A stretch of DNA of 64,000 nt from Candidatus Gastranaerophilales bacterium (GCA_944322675.1 CALUPO010000002.1:1-64000), one strand, 5' to 3'. Shown: positions 36,709 through 46,958, counted from the stretch's first letter. The notes: generated by a model from the letters alone, not told the origin. Numbers and translations are program-made.

Positions 36709-37383
36709 TTAGTCAATTATAATACCTTTATTTTTAAGCATTGAAACAACAAGTTCTCGAAAATAAACCTGTTTTTCATGAATTGATTTTTTGGCATCAA
36801 TTTTTATTAAATCAAATTCATCAACCATTTTTAAATATTCATCATTCACATAGGTTTGAAATATTTTATAACTTTTAAAAGGATCATCAGCAAGTTTCAT
36901 ATCCATCCCTGCTTCATAGAACTTAGGAGTCCTATTATAACATATACGATTTAAAGATATATCAGCATCAATATGAAAATAAAGAGTCATATCAGGTCGT
37001 ATTGCAAAACTATACATATTTCGCACCCAATTTTTGTCTACACCCCTAGCTGCATCACGGGCAAAAGCAGTATAAACGTATCTATCAGCTAAAACTACAA
37101 ATCCGGCCTTCAACGCCGGTTTTATTATCTGTTCAAGTCTATCAGCAAAATCAACGGCATGAAGAAGAGAATATGTGCGTGGACTAAGTAGATTTTTTTT
37201 CTTTGCCATTTTTGTTGTTTTGCATATTAAATTTGAAGAGTTCCATTCGGTATGAATTACATCTACATTTTTTGATTTTAACCAATCACGAAGCATTGTA
37301 ATCTGTGTTGATTTGCCTGACCCATCAATACCTTCTACACAGATTAAAGTCCCAGGATACTCATGTGGTGTTAAAAGTCGCAT
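36709..37383 (-). CDS. Thymidylate kinase-like protein, copy 1
   Basis: This is the tandem partner of the protein at 36031-36687. It has CVEGIDGSGKSTQITMLRDW, SLLHAVDFADRLEQIIKPAL and LADRYVYTAFARDAARGVD. The two share the whole fold but are clearly diverged (roughly two of every five residues alike by eye). AGGAG lies about 10 bases before the ATG. A heterodimer or two related phosphorylation steps are possible. No other tmk gene is in the window, so one of them may be the cellular dTMP kinase. Confidence 0.85.
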   Translation of the reverse strand: MRLLTPHEYPGTLICVEGIDGSGKSTQITMLRDWLKSKNVDVIHTEWNSSNLICKTTKMAKKKNLLSPRTYSLLHAVDFADRLEQIIKPALKAGFVVLADRYVYTAFARDAARGVDKNWVRNMYSFAIRPDMTLYFHIDADISLNRICYNRTPKFYEAGMDMKLADDPFKSYKIFQTYVNDEYLKMVDEFDLIKIDAKKSIHEKQVYFRELVVSMLKNKGIIID

Positions 37384-37516
37384 AAGTTTTAATTCTCCTA
37401 AAATTATCTTTATTATACATCATATAATGTATTTTTTCACTTGTTTTTTATTTATAGCCTGGTTGGGTATAATTTAATTTTATAATAAAACTTATAATTC
37501 ATACATATAGACGAAC

Positions 37517-39259
37517 TTGTCAATAATAATTAAAGAAGACCAATTTACACACGATTTAAATAAAAAAAGCAAAAAAACTGTGCTCTATATGCAGGGTATA
37601 AATAATATGTTAAACAATCATAAATATAATAATTCAACAAAAAAAGAAAACGAAGCACGTGAAAATTTAGAAAAAGCACAAAATGCTCATCAAAGGTATA
37701 TAATTAATTCTTATCCAAGTGATCTTGAAGAGGCTATTGAGCATTATATAACTGCAGTTAAACTAAATCCAAATGTTGCTAAAAGTTATTACCGTCTTGC
37801 ATGTTTACTTTACGAAGATGGACAAATTTCACTTGACACTGCAGCTTCTCAGTGCTTGGTGGCTGTAAATATGGAACCTGATAATATTAATGCAAAATTA
37901 TATTATGGTCATTTTCTTCAACTTATGGGAAGTTACGAAAAGGCCAAAGAACAATTTAAAAATGCAATAAAATTAAGTCCGTTTTTATCATCACGCCCAA
38001 GGTTAATATTATCATTAAATTATTTAAAAGAACTTAATGAAACAAAATTTTCATTTATAAAATTTTCAAAGTTTCTTTATTATTTCATTTCAGGCTCAAT
38101 TATGTTGATATCAGATAAAGCTTCTTTGAGTATGCTTCAGGCTCATTTACAAAAAGATTTTACAAGATTTCTTGTGAATTTCTGGGGTGATTTTTTTGAG
38201 AAAATTAAAGCTAATATGCTGGCATCAAAGGTTTATGATAGAGCTATTAAAAAAGATAATAAAAATTGTGAATTTTATTCAAAAAAAGGTGACCTTCTTA
38301 TAAAACAACAAAACATAAAAGAGGCACTTAAATATTATAATAAAATTCTTGAAATAAATCCAAATGACACATCAAATATTATAAAACTAGCAACTTTAAA
38401 TCAATCATTTTTTAAGGAAAATGTAGATGAAACAATTAGTTTATATACAAGATTGCTTGAACTTGGCGAAATTGATGATAAGATATACTTTCAATTAGGG
38501 CATTTATATTTGCAAAAAGAAGAAAGAATAAATGCTTGTAACGCATTCAAACTTGCTTTAAAAGAAAGTCCTAATAATCCTTATTATCACAATTCACTAG
38601 CTTTTGCATATGTAAATTTGGGGTTATATGATGAAGCAATTGAACATTATAAAGAAGCTATTCGTATTAATCCTGATAATGAGTGGACAGCTATTGTTTG
38701 TCAGGCACTTGCTTCTATATATTTTGAAATAAAAAATAATAATGAAATTGCTGTTTCTCTTTTAGAAACTGCCATAGCATTAAATCCAAATTGTGAAGAA
38801 GCTTATGTTGGTTTAGGCGATATATATGCAAATTTGGATAAGATTGATGAGGCTATGAAATATTATAATGAAGCTTTAAATATTAATCCTGATAATCCTC
38901 GAATTTATGGAAAATGCGGTATTGCTTTTTGGGAACACGATTACGTTGAAGAAGCAATTATTGCTTATAATAAAGCTATTGAATTAAATCCAAATTATGA
39001 TATTGCATATAATAATTTAGGTGTAATTTATTTAGATGGTATTGGTAATATAAAAGAAGCATTAAGACTTTTTGACAAAGCCATTAGTATAAACCCAAAT
39101 TATGCTCTTGCAAATTTTAATGCTGCCCGTGCTTGTGAAATTATTTTATCAACTCATGATGCTATAAGTTACTACCAAAAAGCCCTAGAAATCAATCGTC
39201 AAACTAAAGAATTGGATGAAAATGAAATTATATCAAGACTTAAAAATTTATTTGATTAA
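37517..39259 (+). CDS. Tetratricopeptide repeat protein (580 aa)
   Basis: The protein consists largely of TPR helical hairpins, for example EAIEHYITAVKLNPN, EALKYYNKILEINPND, EAIEHYKEAIRINPDN, EAMKYYNEALNINPDN and EAIIAYNKAIELNPNY. A more hydrophobic stretch near residues 185-205 (KFLYYFISGSIMLI) separates the N-terminal repeats from the main array. The role is protein-protein scaffolding; partners are unknown. The start is uncertain: TTG 37517 gives the longest product, and ATG codons follow at residues 25 and 31, none with a clear Shine-Dalgarno sequence. Confidence 0.88.
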   Translation: MSIIIKEDQFTHDLNKKSKKTVLYMQGINNMLNNHKYNNSTKKENEARENLEKAQNAHQRYIINSYPSDLEEAIEHYITAVKLNPNVAKSYYRLACLLYEDGQISLDTAASQCLVAVNMEPDNINAKLYYGHFLQLMGSYEKAKEQFKNAIKLSPFLSSRPRLILSLNYLKELNETKFSFIKFSKFLYYFISGSIMLISDKASLSMLQAHLQKDFTRFLVNFWGDFFEKIKANMLASKVYDRAIKKDNKNCEFYSKKGDLLIKQQNIKEALKYYNKILEINPNDTSNIIKLATLNQSFFKENVDETISLYTRLLELGEIDDKIYFQLGHLYLQKEERINACNAFKLALKESPNNPYYHNSLAFAYVNLGLYDEAIEHYKEAIRINPDNEWTAIVCQALASIYFEIKNNNEIAVSLLETAIALNPNCEEAYVGLGDIYANLDKIDEAMKYYNEALNINPDNPRIYGKCGIAFWEHDYVEEAIIAYNKAIELNPNYDIAYNNLGVIYLDGIGNIKEALRLFDKAISINPNYALANFNAARACEIILSTHDAISYYQKALEINRQTKELDENEIISRLKNLFD

Positions 39260-39274
39260 AAATGAAATCATCAA

Positions 39275-40147
39275 TTATTCAATAATATCATTTTCACTAT
39301 CACTTTCAAGTTTTATATAATAGGCTTCTTCCCATCTTAAATCAATATACTTAATTTTATTTTCTAAAGTTTTTGCTTCAGGTAATATTGACTGAATGTA
39401 TTTCACACGATTTAAAGTTGTATCGTTTATTTCGCCTATACGAAGAAAATTGCTCTTTATTTTAACATATACATCTTTTGGATTTCTAAGATCAATATAC
39501 TCAACAGGCTCTTTTGAATATATTTCAATGGTACGTCCTAAAGTTTCAAGTTCATTAATTTTTTTTATATCCCACCTTCTATAATCATCACCTTTTGTTC
39601 CATAGCTTAAAATTTTATAGGTTTTAATTTCTTTAGGAATCGGCAAATACTCCCGTCCTATTAATTTTCCATCTTGAGTAAAAAAAGCAATCGGAGCAAC
39701 TTTTTCACTTGGTGCTATAGTTAATATGGGAATTCTTTCTTCAATCAATATCTCAAGCCGTGCCGGAAACCAGTATCTTAACACATGCACTTCATTCACA
39801 GGTGAAAGTTTTAACAACTGCTCACGTAATTGACTTGTTTTTAATAAATATATGGGTTTATGAGGCAATTGAATAAATCTTAATGAATTTAATATTTGAT
39901 AATCAGGTGTAATAGTATTACCAAATATTTTCAAATATTTACTATTCGATGTTTTAAATACATCCTTGTTTAAGTACCATTGTTTTAAAGTTACTGATTT
40001 ATATAAAGCAAATATTAAAAATAGTACAAATAAAAAATTAAATAAAGCACGAACACGGCTAAAAAAAACTTCCCTACGTCTTTTTTTTCTCATTTGCTTT
40101 ATTTGTTGTGTACTTATATGATTATTATATTGACCGTTATTTTCCAT
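39275..40147 (-). CDS. ftsQ: Cell division protein FtsQ
   Basis: FtsQ links early and late divisome proteins across the inner membrane. The 290 residues have a basic cytoplasmic tail (QIKQMRKKRRREVFFSRVRA), one membrane helix near residues 36-52, a POTRA-like domain (KYLKIFGNTITPDYQILNSL) and the FtsQ beta domain (RYWFPARLEILIEERIPILTI, VEYIDLRNPKDVYVKI). It ends the murC-murB-ddl-ftsQ cluster. Divergence from classical FtsQ is considerable, but the context is decisive. Confidence 0.9.
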   Translation of the reverse strand: MENNGQYNNHISTQQIKQMRKKRRREVFFSRVRALFNFLFVLFLIFALYKSVTLKQWYLNKDVFKTSNSKYLKIFGNTITPDYQILNSLRFIQLPHKPIYLLKTSQLREQLLKLSPVNEVHVLRYWFPARLEILIEERIPILTIAPSEKVAPIAFFTQDGKLIGREYLPIPKEIKTYKILSYGTKGDDYRRWDIKKINELETLGRTIEIYSKEPVEYIDLRNPKDVYVKIKSNFLRIGEINDTTLNRVKYIQSILPEAKTLENKIKYIDLRWEEAYYIKLESDSENDIIE

Positions 40148-40162
40148 TAAATTTATATTTCT

Positions 40163-41110
40163 TTATTTATTTAAACTACAACCGCTTAAAATATTTAAAA
40201 CTAAATTATCATAATCCAAACCTATTTCAATAGCTTGTGCGGGTAAATCACTTAAATCAGTCATTCCTGGGCTTGTGTTTATCTCAAGAACATAAGGTAT
40301 TTGATTATTATCCACTAAAAAATCCACACGAGATACATCTTTACATTTACAAGCCACAAACGCTTTTATTGCAATGTTTTTAATTTTTTCTTTTAAATCA
40401 CTATCAAAGCCTGCACCCATAATGAATTTGGTAAGCCCTGGAGTATATTTTGCTTCAAAGTCATACCATTTTGTTTTTGTTTCGAATCCTAAAACTTCGG
40501 TTGCTACAAGATTGTTGTCTATTTCCAAAACACCAACAGTGCAGCTTGTGCCTTCAATATATTCTTCAATTAAAATGTCCTGATTACATTTTATTGATTC
40601 ATTAAATTTTTCAATCAATTCTTTTTCATTCATAACGCAAAACATTCCAATACTTGAACCTTCACACACAGGTTTTAGCATTAGCGGATATTTTAAATCC
40701 TTTACTTTTTCAACAATATTTTTTTCATCTTTGTTAACCAACACAGATTTAATTAACGGAATATCACCATTTTGAGCCAAAACAAGTTTTGTGCATGCTT
40801 TATCCATACATATTGAACTTGATAAGACTCCACAGCCTGTATATGGAATTTTTAATATTTCCAACAACCCCTGAATACAACCATCTTCTCCATACTTTCC
40901 ATGAAGAGCGTTATAAGCATATTCTATTTTTTCTTCTTTTAGTTTTTTTGTAACATTTTCATCAACATCAATAAGAATAGTATTTTTAAAACCTTGTTTA
41001 ATTAAAGATTCATAAATTTTTTTGCCTGAACGTAAAGATACATCACGCTCGTTTGACATTCCGCCATAAAGTATACCAATTTTTATTTCTTTATTTTTTA
41101 TATCTATCAT
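40163..41110 (-). CDS. ddl: D-alanine--D-alanine ligase
   Basis: Ddl joins two D-alanines for the peptidoglycan stem peptide. ATP-grasp landmarks are IGILYGGMSNERDVSLRSG, ALHGKYGEDG, PYTGCGVLSSSICMDK, PLMLKPVCEGSSIGM, ILIEEYIEGTSCTVGVLE and LEINTSPGMTDLSDLP. I choose the ATG at 41110 (MIDIKNKE), with GGTGG just upstream, over GTG 41125 or ATG 41122. It sits between murB and ftsQ as in many dcw clusters. Confidence 0.95.
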   Translation of the reverse strand: MIDIKNKEIKIGILYGGMSNERDVSLRSGKKIYESLIKQGFKNTILIDVDENVTKKLKEEKIEYAYNALHGKYGEDGCIQGLLEILKIPYTGCGVLSSSICMDKACTKLVLAQNGDIPLIKSVLVNKDEKNIVEKVKDLKYPLMLKPVCEGSSIGMFCVMNEKELIEKFNESIKCNQDILIEEYIEGTSCTVGVLEIDNNLVATEVLGFETKTKWYDFEAKYTPGLTKFIMGAGFDSDLKEKIKNIAIKAFVACKCKDVSRVDFLVDNNQIPYVLEINTSPGMTDLSDLPAQAIEIGLDYDNLVLNILSGCSLNK

Positions 41111-41148
41111 ATTTCCACCCATCACCCATTTTATATAGTAATATAATT

Positions 41149-42060
41149 TTAATCTTCTTTTTTACTTTTTAAATTAGTCCAAATCTTATTTTCTTCTTCA
41201 TTAATACCCGCAATAAATTCAATTTCAGGCTCTAAATTAATTTTATATCTATCATAAACGACATTTTTCATAAGTTCCATTAATTTTAAAATATCAATAG
41301 ATGTTGCATTATTTTCATTAATTATAAAGTTTGCATGGTTTTCCCAAACTTTAGCCCCATTTACACTAAAAACTTTAACCCCGCTTAAATCAAGCAATCT
41401 TCCGGCACTATCACCTTGTGGATTTTTAAAAATACTTCCTGCATTGGGTAGTTTTAAACTTGGTTGACGTGTTTTTCTAAATTCCAAATTACGATTCATT
41501 ATTTCATTAATTTGATTTTTATCCCCTTGATTTAAAATAAACGTTGCATTTAAAACAATATAATCTCTAAATTGAAGAATTGATTTGCGATAATCAAATT
41601 GCATATCATCTTTTGTTAAAACAATTTGTTTATCATTTTTAATATCATAAACAAGGCAAGAAAAGAAATTGTCACTTGTAAACTGATTATGACAAGAGGC
41701 ATTCATATATACTGCTCCACCAACAGTTGAAGGAAAACCTATTAAAAATTCAAACCCACTTAGGCCTTTTTCATAGGCTAATTTTGAAAGTTGAGCACCA
41801 TATGCTCCGGTTTGTGCTTTTATTGTATTTTCATTTTCAAAGATAATTTCATTTAATTTTGATGTAATAACAAAATCACAATTTGGATTAAAGCTTGAAA
41901 TTAATACATTTGAACCATTACCTAAAACTTTAACATTTTTATTGTTTTTTAATATTTCAACAAGTTCATTTTCAGTTTCAGGAAAATAAACATTTTTTCC
42001 AATCGTATCTATTTTTAAAGTATTTAAATTTTTTAAATTATAATTTTTTTCAATAATCAT
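41149..42060 (-). CDS. murB: UDP-N-acetylenolpyruvoylglucosamine reductase
   Basis: MurB is the flavoenzyme that reduces UDP-GlcNAc-enolpyruvate to UDP-MurNAc. FAD-binding blocks are KVLGNGSNVLIS and GLSGFEFLIGFPSTVGGAVY; FDYRKSILQ, PNAGSIFKNPQGDSAGRLLD and VWENHANFIINENNA include the catalytic Ser of the GSIFKNP motif and the C-terminal Glu region. At 303 residues it is of the type II (short) class. It starts 12 bases after murC. Confidence 0.96.
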   Translation of the reverse strand: MIIEKNYNLKNLNTLKIDTIGKNVYFPETENELVEILKNNKNVKVLGNGSNVLISSFNPNCDFVITSKLNEIIFENENTIKAQTGAYGAQLSKLAYEKGLSGFEFLIGFPSTVGGAVYMNASCHNQFTSDNFFSCLVYDIKNDKQIVLTKDDMQFDYRKSILQFRDYIVLNATFILNQGDKNQINEIMNRNLEFRKTRQPSLKLPNAGSIFKNPQGDSAGRLLDLSGVKVFSVNGAKVWENHANFIINENNATSIDILKLMELMKNVVYDRYKINLEPEIEFIAGINEEENKIWTNLKSKKED

Positions 42061-42071
42061 ATTTTTATGCC

Positions 42072-43493
42072 TTATTTTTTTATTAAACTTATATAATTTT
42101 CTTCTAAATATGCCCCCATTTTAGTAATGTCACCTGCACCAAAGGTCAATACAAGATCATTTGGTTTTAAAAGCGGCAAAATATCTTTTGATGCTTTTTT
42201 TATTGTTCCATCTATATAAATTGCTTCAATATTTGATTGATGTTTGAAATCTTCAACAAATTTTTGAGAATTGATATTTAGAATTTCAAACTCGCTTGCA
42301 GCATAAACATCAGTTACAATAAGCAAATCAATATTGTTATTTTTAAAACATTCAATAAATTCATCCCAAAGCCCCTGTAATCTTGTATATCTATGAGGTT
42401 GGAATATTGCAACTTTTCTCCTTTTTGAATTAGAGATACTTTTTAAAGTGGAACTTATTTCTGTAGGATGATGTCCATAATCATCAATAACTATAATATT
42501 ATTAAACTCGGCTGCTTTTTGAAACCTTCTTCCCATGCCGGAAAAACCTGTAAAATATTTGCTTATATCATCAAATTCAAAACCTGCTTCCAAAAGTGCA
42601 CTTGTGACACTTAATGCATTATATATATTATGTTCCCCCGGAATACTCATTTCTATTATTCCAAGAAGCTGTCCATTTTTATATACATTAAATTTTGAAC
42701 CTAAGTCTATATAATTTATTTCACCTGCATAGTAATTAGCATTTTTATCAAATAATGAAAATGTGACGAATTTTAAGTTTTTATCTTTATTTCGTTTCAA
42801 CAATTCCATTGTATTTTCATTATCTTTATTTATAATAACAACACTATTTGCTTTTAAACCTGAAATATAAATATCAAAAGTTTCAAACAAAGAAGCAAGA
42901 CCATCTTTATAAAAGTCAATATGGTCTAATTCAAGATTGTTAATAACGCTTATATTTGGTGAATATTTAACAATTGTACCATCGGATTCATCTAACTCCG
43001 CAACAAAATAATCATCACCATTATAAAGAGCATTTGTATTAATTTGAGGAACTATACCACCAACAATAAAAGATGATTTTTGATTGGCTTTATTTAAAAT
43101 ATAAGAACATAATCCTGATGTAGTTGTTTTGCCGTGTGTTCCTGAAAAACCAAAGAATATTGTATTTTCTTCATCTTGTGTTTTTTTTGCTATATAGCTT
43201 AATAAATCAGATCTATGAAATATCTTTAAACCAAGTTTTTTTGCCTTTATTAACTCGGGATTATCTTTATGTATTGCTGTTGAAACAACAACAACCAAGT
43301 TTTTTTCATCTTTAATATTTTTTTCATCGTGTCCTATAAATATTTCTGCACCCATTTCACGCAAGGGATTTAAATATTTACTATCTTCAATATCAGAACC
43401 TGAAACTTTATATCCCTTTTTAAGCAAGTATTTTGCACATCCGCTCATACCTATGCCGCCAATTGCAATAAAATGGAATTGCATTTTATTCAT
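42072..43493 (-). CDS. murC: UDP-N-acetylmuramate--L-alanine ligase
   Basis: MurC adds L-alanine to UDP-MurNAc. FHFIAIGGIGMSGCAKYL, the ATP loop FSGTHGKTTTSGL, ELDESDGTIVKYSPNISVI, NNLELDHIDFY and DDYGHHPTEISSTL are diagnostic. The 473 residues are normal. GAGG about 9 bases before the ATG at 43493 fixes the start. It is the first gene of the minus-strand murC-murB-ddl-ftsQ cluster; the promoter should lie in the 124 bases shared with the divergent gene at 43618. Confidence 0.97.
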   Translation of the reverse strand: MNKMQFHFIAIGGIGMSGCAKYLLKKGYKVSGSDIEDSKYLNPLREMGAEIFIGHDEKNIKDEKNLVVVVSTAIHKDNPELIKAKKLGLKIFHRSDLLSYIAKKTQDEENTIFFGFSGTHGKTTTSGLCSYILNKANQKSSFIVGGIVPQINTNALYNGDDYFVAELDESDGTIVKYSPNISVINNLELDHIDFYKDGLASLFETFDIYISGLKANSVVIINKDNENTMELLKRNKDKNLKFVTFSLFDKNANYYAGEINYIDLGSKFNVYKNGQLLGIIEMSIPGEHNIYNALSVTSALLEAGFEFDDISKYFTGFSGMGRRFQKAAEFNNIIVIDDYGHHPTEISSTLKSISNSKRRKVAIFQPHRYTRLQGLWDEFIECFKNNNIDLLIVTDVYAASEFEILNINSQKFVEDFKHQSNIEAIYIDGTIKKASKDILPLLKPNDLVLTFGAGDITKMGAYLEENYISLIKK

Positions 43494-43617
43494 GAAAAAT
43501 TTCCTCTATAAAAAAAATATCTTATTTTTATATTATAAAACAAAATTTTTAAGTTATTTAATTGTTACATTTTATTAATTTTTTGTTAAAAAATGTGATA
43601 TAGTTTTAAATAGTAAT

Positions 43618-44310
43618 ATGATAAACAAATTAAAATTATTAATTCATGATATATATTGGGCATGTCAACTTCCTTTTTTAAAGAAAAAGTATACTTTTGA
43701 ATTTGATGAGGAAGCGTTTAATGATGACTATCAAAAAAAACAAAACAATATTCAAAATGAAATAATAAAAATATTATCATCTTTTGATGAAAAAAATGAT
43801 AATAGTGAAAATGAAAATGAAAATGTAAAAAAAAGCTTTATACTTGAATATCTAAAAAAAAATAATATAAAAACCTATAAACTATACTATAATAATATCG
43901 TACAAACAAATCTTCATTTGTATCAAGGATTTATACCTAAAAATAAAGGCTTATGGTCTTTTGTTTTGAATATTATCTTATTATTGAATGGCAATAAAGT
44001 AAATTTGAATTTTGAAAATGATGATTTGATTTTATATGATGATTTTTCAGAATATCATGTTTTTATATATAAATTGTACACTTATTTGCAATATAAAAAT
44101 AAATACCCATTTATTAACGAGAAAAAAAATATAAAATTTATAAAATTATTAACAAAATCAAATAGAAATATTTTAAATGGTTTAAGTATGAAAGAAATAA
44201 AAATACTTGAGAAGCTAATTTTATATGAAAAAGAAGCACTCGGTTTTTCAATTGGAATATTGAGAAACAATGCAAATATTTATGAAGAAGCTAATCAAAA
44301 TGATAAATAG
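43618..44310 (+). CDS. Hypothetical protein (230 aa)
   Basis: I do not recognise the family. The product is rich in Lys, Asn and aromatic residues, with an acidic low-complexity stretch near residues 57-70 (DEKNDNSENENENV). A hydrophobic helix near residues 112-122 (WSFVLNIILLL) is too short for a confident membrane segment. It is divergent from murC and its last 20 bases overlap the convergent asparaginase-family gene. Confidence 0.7.
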   Translation: MINKLKLLIHDIYWACQLPFLKKKYTFEFDEEAFNDDYQKKQNNIQNEIIKILSSFDEKNDNSENENENVKKSFILEYLKKNNIKTYKLYYNNIVQTNLHLYQGFIPKNKGLWSFVLNIILLLNGNKVNLNFENDDLILYDDFSEYHVFIYKLYTYLQYKNKYPFINEKKNIKFIKLLTKSNRNILNGLSMKEIKILEKLILYEKEALGFSIGILRNNANIYEEANQNDK

Positions 44311-45274
44311 TTTTTCCAACAATTTCGCCATTTAAAGTTATAACATTTTCATCAAAAATAGGATGTGATTTTAAATTTTTATATTCTATTTCATTAATCC
44401 AGTTTAGTTTTTTTATCATTTTTAAAGCAATAAGATTTCTTGCTTTTTTACTGTTTCCATTTGCCATTTTTATTGACAAAACTTCGTTATTAAAGTCATT
44501 ATAAATGCAAATCAAACCTCCTGCTCCATTTTTTGCAACCAGATTTTTTGTATTTTCCATAATAACACTATCAAGATTGTTATCCCCACCAATAACTTTG
44601 GGATATTTTTTATAGGCTTCTTTTATTCGATTATATTTTTTGTTTTGGAAAAGATTTTTAAATCCAAATGCAAGTTCATAAAGACTTGAAATAATAACAG
44701 GTGCTAAACATCCATCTTTTGTAAGTGTTGCTTGACCTTTTATATTACATAATTCAATAAGTTTATTTATGATTAATTTTTGAAGCGGATGATTATAATC
44801 ACAATAACAATCCATATTCCAGTTGTTAAGTTTACAAATTGTAAGCATAAATGCATGTTTGCCACTACAATTATTATGTATATTTTTTATTTCTATATTA
44901 TTTTTTATATAATCTATTAAAACGTTTTGATTATATGGTAAATGAATAGGACATTTTAAATATTTTTCATCAATATCATTTACATCTAAAACAGATTTAA
45001 CAAGTTTTATATGATAATCTGTTGCCTGATGAGAAGCTGCCATAATTGCAATTTGTTCATCGTTAAATAAATTATCAAAACCTAAATCAAACAAAACACT
45101 CAGCTGCATTGGTTTTGCACAAGAACGATGACATATTTGAAAATCAGCAACGTTATCGTTTGATTGATATAAAATGTTGTTGTTTTTATCAAGAACCAAA
45201 ATGCAACCAAAAAAACTTTCTTCTTCTATATTATTTCTTGAAAAACTTATTAACTTTTTATATTGATTAAGCAT
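44291..45274 (-). CDS. Asparaginase family protein (PF06089 type)
   Basis: The 327 residues match the L-asparaginase II / Asparaginase_II family, related to the glutaminase/beta-lactamase-like fold rather than to classical AnsA/B. Blocks are ICHRSCAKPMQLSVL, IAIMAASHQATDYHI, NNCSGKHAFMLTICK, GYNHPLQ-like (YNHPLQKLI), KDGCLAPVI and LVAKNGAGGLICIY. It would hydrolyse asparagine to aspartate and ammonia. There is no signal peptide. It stands alone between convergent and divergent neighbours. Confidence 0.92.
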   Translation of the reverse strand: MLNQYKKLISFSRNNIEEESFFGCILVLDKNNNILYQSNDNVADFQICHRSCAKPMQLSVLFDLGFDNLFNDEQIAIMAASHQATDYHIKLVKSVLDVNDIDEKYLKCPIHLPYNQNVLIDYIKNNIEIKNIHNNCSGKHAFMLTICKLNNWNMDCYCDYNHPLQKLIINKLIELCNIKGQATLTKDGCLAPVIISSLYELAFGFKNLFQNKKYNRIKEAYKKYPKVIGGDNNLDSVIMENTKNLVAKNGAGGLICIYNDFNNEVLSIKMANGNSKKARNLIALKMIKKLNWINEIEYKNLKSHPIFDENVITLNGEIVGKTIYHFD

Positions 45275-45352
45275 TTTTTATTTTCTATTTGACATATATA
45301 TTGACTTTTTATACGATAAACAAAATAAGAATAATATTCAAGGTTTTAAATT

Positions 45353-46234
45353 ATGGAAAATAAATGCGGGTTTATCTCAATTGTCGGTCGACCTAATGTT
45401 GGCAAAAGCACTTTACTTAATGCTATTTTAGGACAAAAGATTGTTATAACAAGCAACAAAGCACAAACAACACGCAAACGTATGCGAGGGGTTTATACCG
45501 ACACAAGAGGTCAAATTGTTTTTTTTGATACTCCTGGAGTGCATAAGCCTGTTGATAATTTGGGTGAATTTTTAATTGATGAAGTGATTGAAAGTGTTAA
45601 TGATGCGGATTTAATTATGTTTTTGATAGATGCTTCTCAAAAAATAGGAAATGGTGACAGATGGATTATTAATAATATTATTAAAAGTAAAAATATCATT
45701 GTTGTTTTTAATAAAATAGATTTGGTTGAAAATGAAAACAAATTACAAGAGAATATTGAAGAATATAAAAAATATTTTAATGAAAATACATGTTTTGTTC
45801 AAATTTCAGCTATAAATAAAAAAAATATTGAAAACTTACTTGAAATTCTTTTTGAAAAACTTCCAATTGGAGAAAATATTTATCCTGATGATTATATAAC
45901 TGATGAAACAATGCGTTGTATTGCTTGTGAAATTATCCGCGAGAAAGTTTTGAATAATACAAAAGATGAAGTTCCTCATAGCGTTTTTGTAAATATTGAA
46001 AAATACGAAGAAAATGATGATATAGATAGAATTTTTGCAATAATTTATGTTAATCAGGATTCTCAAAAAGGAATTTTAATTGGCAAAAACGGAAGTATGC
46101 TAAAAAAAATAGGCACAGAAGCAAGATGCGAACTTGAAAATACGGTGGATAAAAAAGTTTATTTGAATTTGAATGTCAAAGTTGAAAAAAATTGGAAAAA
46201 AAATAAAAAATTAATAAAAAATAAATTATTCTAG
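45353..46234 (+). CDS. era: GTPase Era
   Basis: Era is the small-subunit ribosome maturation GTPase that binds the 3' end of 16S rRNA. G1 is GRPNVGKSTLL, the switch is TTRKRMRGVYTD, G3 FDTPGVH and G4 FNKIDLV. The C-terminal KH domain includes GILIGKNGSMLKKIGTEAR. The 293 residues are normal. It is convergent with the methyltransferase gene, 4 bases apart. Confidence 0.97.
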   Translation: MENKCGFISIVGRPNVGKSTLLNAILGQKIVITSNKAQTTRKRMRGVYTDTRGQIVFFDTPGVHKPVDNLGEFLIDEVIESVNDADLIMFLIDASQKIGNGDRWIINNIIKSKNIIVVFNKIDLVENENKLQENIEEYKKYFNENTCFVQISAINKKNIENLLEILFEKLPIGENIYPDDYITDETMRCIACEIIREKVLNNTKDEVPHSVFVNIEKYEENDDIDRIFAIIYVNQDSQKGILIGKNGSMLKKIGTEARCELENTVDKKVYLNLNVKVEKNWKKNKKLIKNKLF

Positions 46235-46238
46235 TATA

Positions 46239-46958
46239 TTATTTTTCAAGCAGCATTTTTATACTTACTGTTGAGAAATTTTTTCTATTATATTTTTCTT
46301 CAAGTATTTTTTGTGTTTTTTTATCAGGATAAATAGATGTGTGCCAATTTCTAAATTCTAAAATTTTGAATTTGGAATTATGTATTAAATCATAATAATC
46401 ATCATAAAACATATGGTTTAAAAAATCCCAATTATCAAATTGTGGCATTAATTTTTTAACAATATCATCATTATAATTTTGTTTTAAAATATCATTTATT
46501 TCTTCACCGGAATATAAAAGATGTGCCCAATAAGGTATTTTTATATTATTAAAATACACATCAGGATTCACATAAACATGATGTCCTTTGTAACAAGACC
46601 AAATAGGCCCAAGCAAAGCTGATAATTTGCCTTTTGGTTTCAATAAATCATATAATTTGTCAAGCACTATATCAAGATTATGAATATGTTCAAAAGAATT
46701 TGTTGCAATAATAAAATCATATTTTTTATTAGTTTTAAAATCTTGAACATAAATATTTTTGTGTTCCCAAAACTCATTTTTAAAATCGGTTTTGTAAACA
46801 GGATCAAAGGAAATCCAAGATTTTACATTCAACACTTCAGAAGTGATTTTAAAATTTGTCATTCCGCCAACTTCCAAAACATCTTTATTTGCAAAAAGAT
46901 TTAATTTAATACATTCATTCAGGTGGTTTTGCTGCCAAATAGGTAAAGATTTTAACAT
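46239..46958 (-). CDS. Class I SAM-dependent methyltransferase
   Basis: The 239-residue protein has motif I as VLEVGGMTNFKI, an acidic motif II (SFDPVYK) and FIIATNSFEHIHNLDIVLDK, the common Methyltransf_11-type core. The C-terminal half includes HHVYVNPDVYFNNIKIPYWA, seen in methyltransferases linked to surface polysaccharides. Motif I has GG where many relatives have GCG. The substrate is unknown. Confidence 0.85.
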   Translation of the reverse strand: MLKSLPIWQQNHLNECIKLNLFANKDVLEVGGMTNFKITSEVLNVKSWISFDPVYKTDFKNEFWEHKNIYVQDFKTNKKYDFIIATNSFEHIHNLDIVLDKLYDLLKPKGKLSALLGPIWSCYKGHHVYVNPDVYFNNIKIPYWAHLLYSGEEINDILKQNYNDDIVKKLMPQFDNWDFLNHMFYDDYYDLIHNSKFKILEFRNWHTSIYPDKKTQKILEEKYNRKNFSTVSIKMLLEK

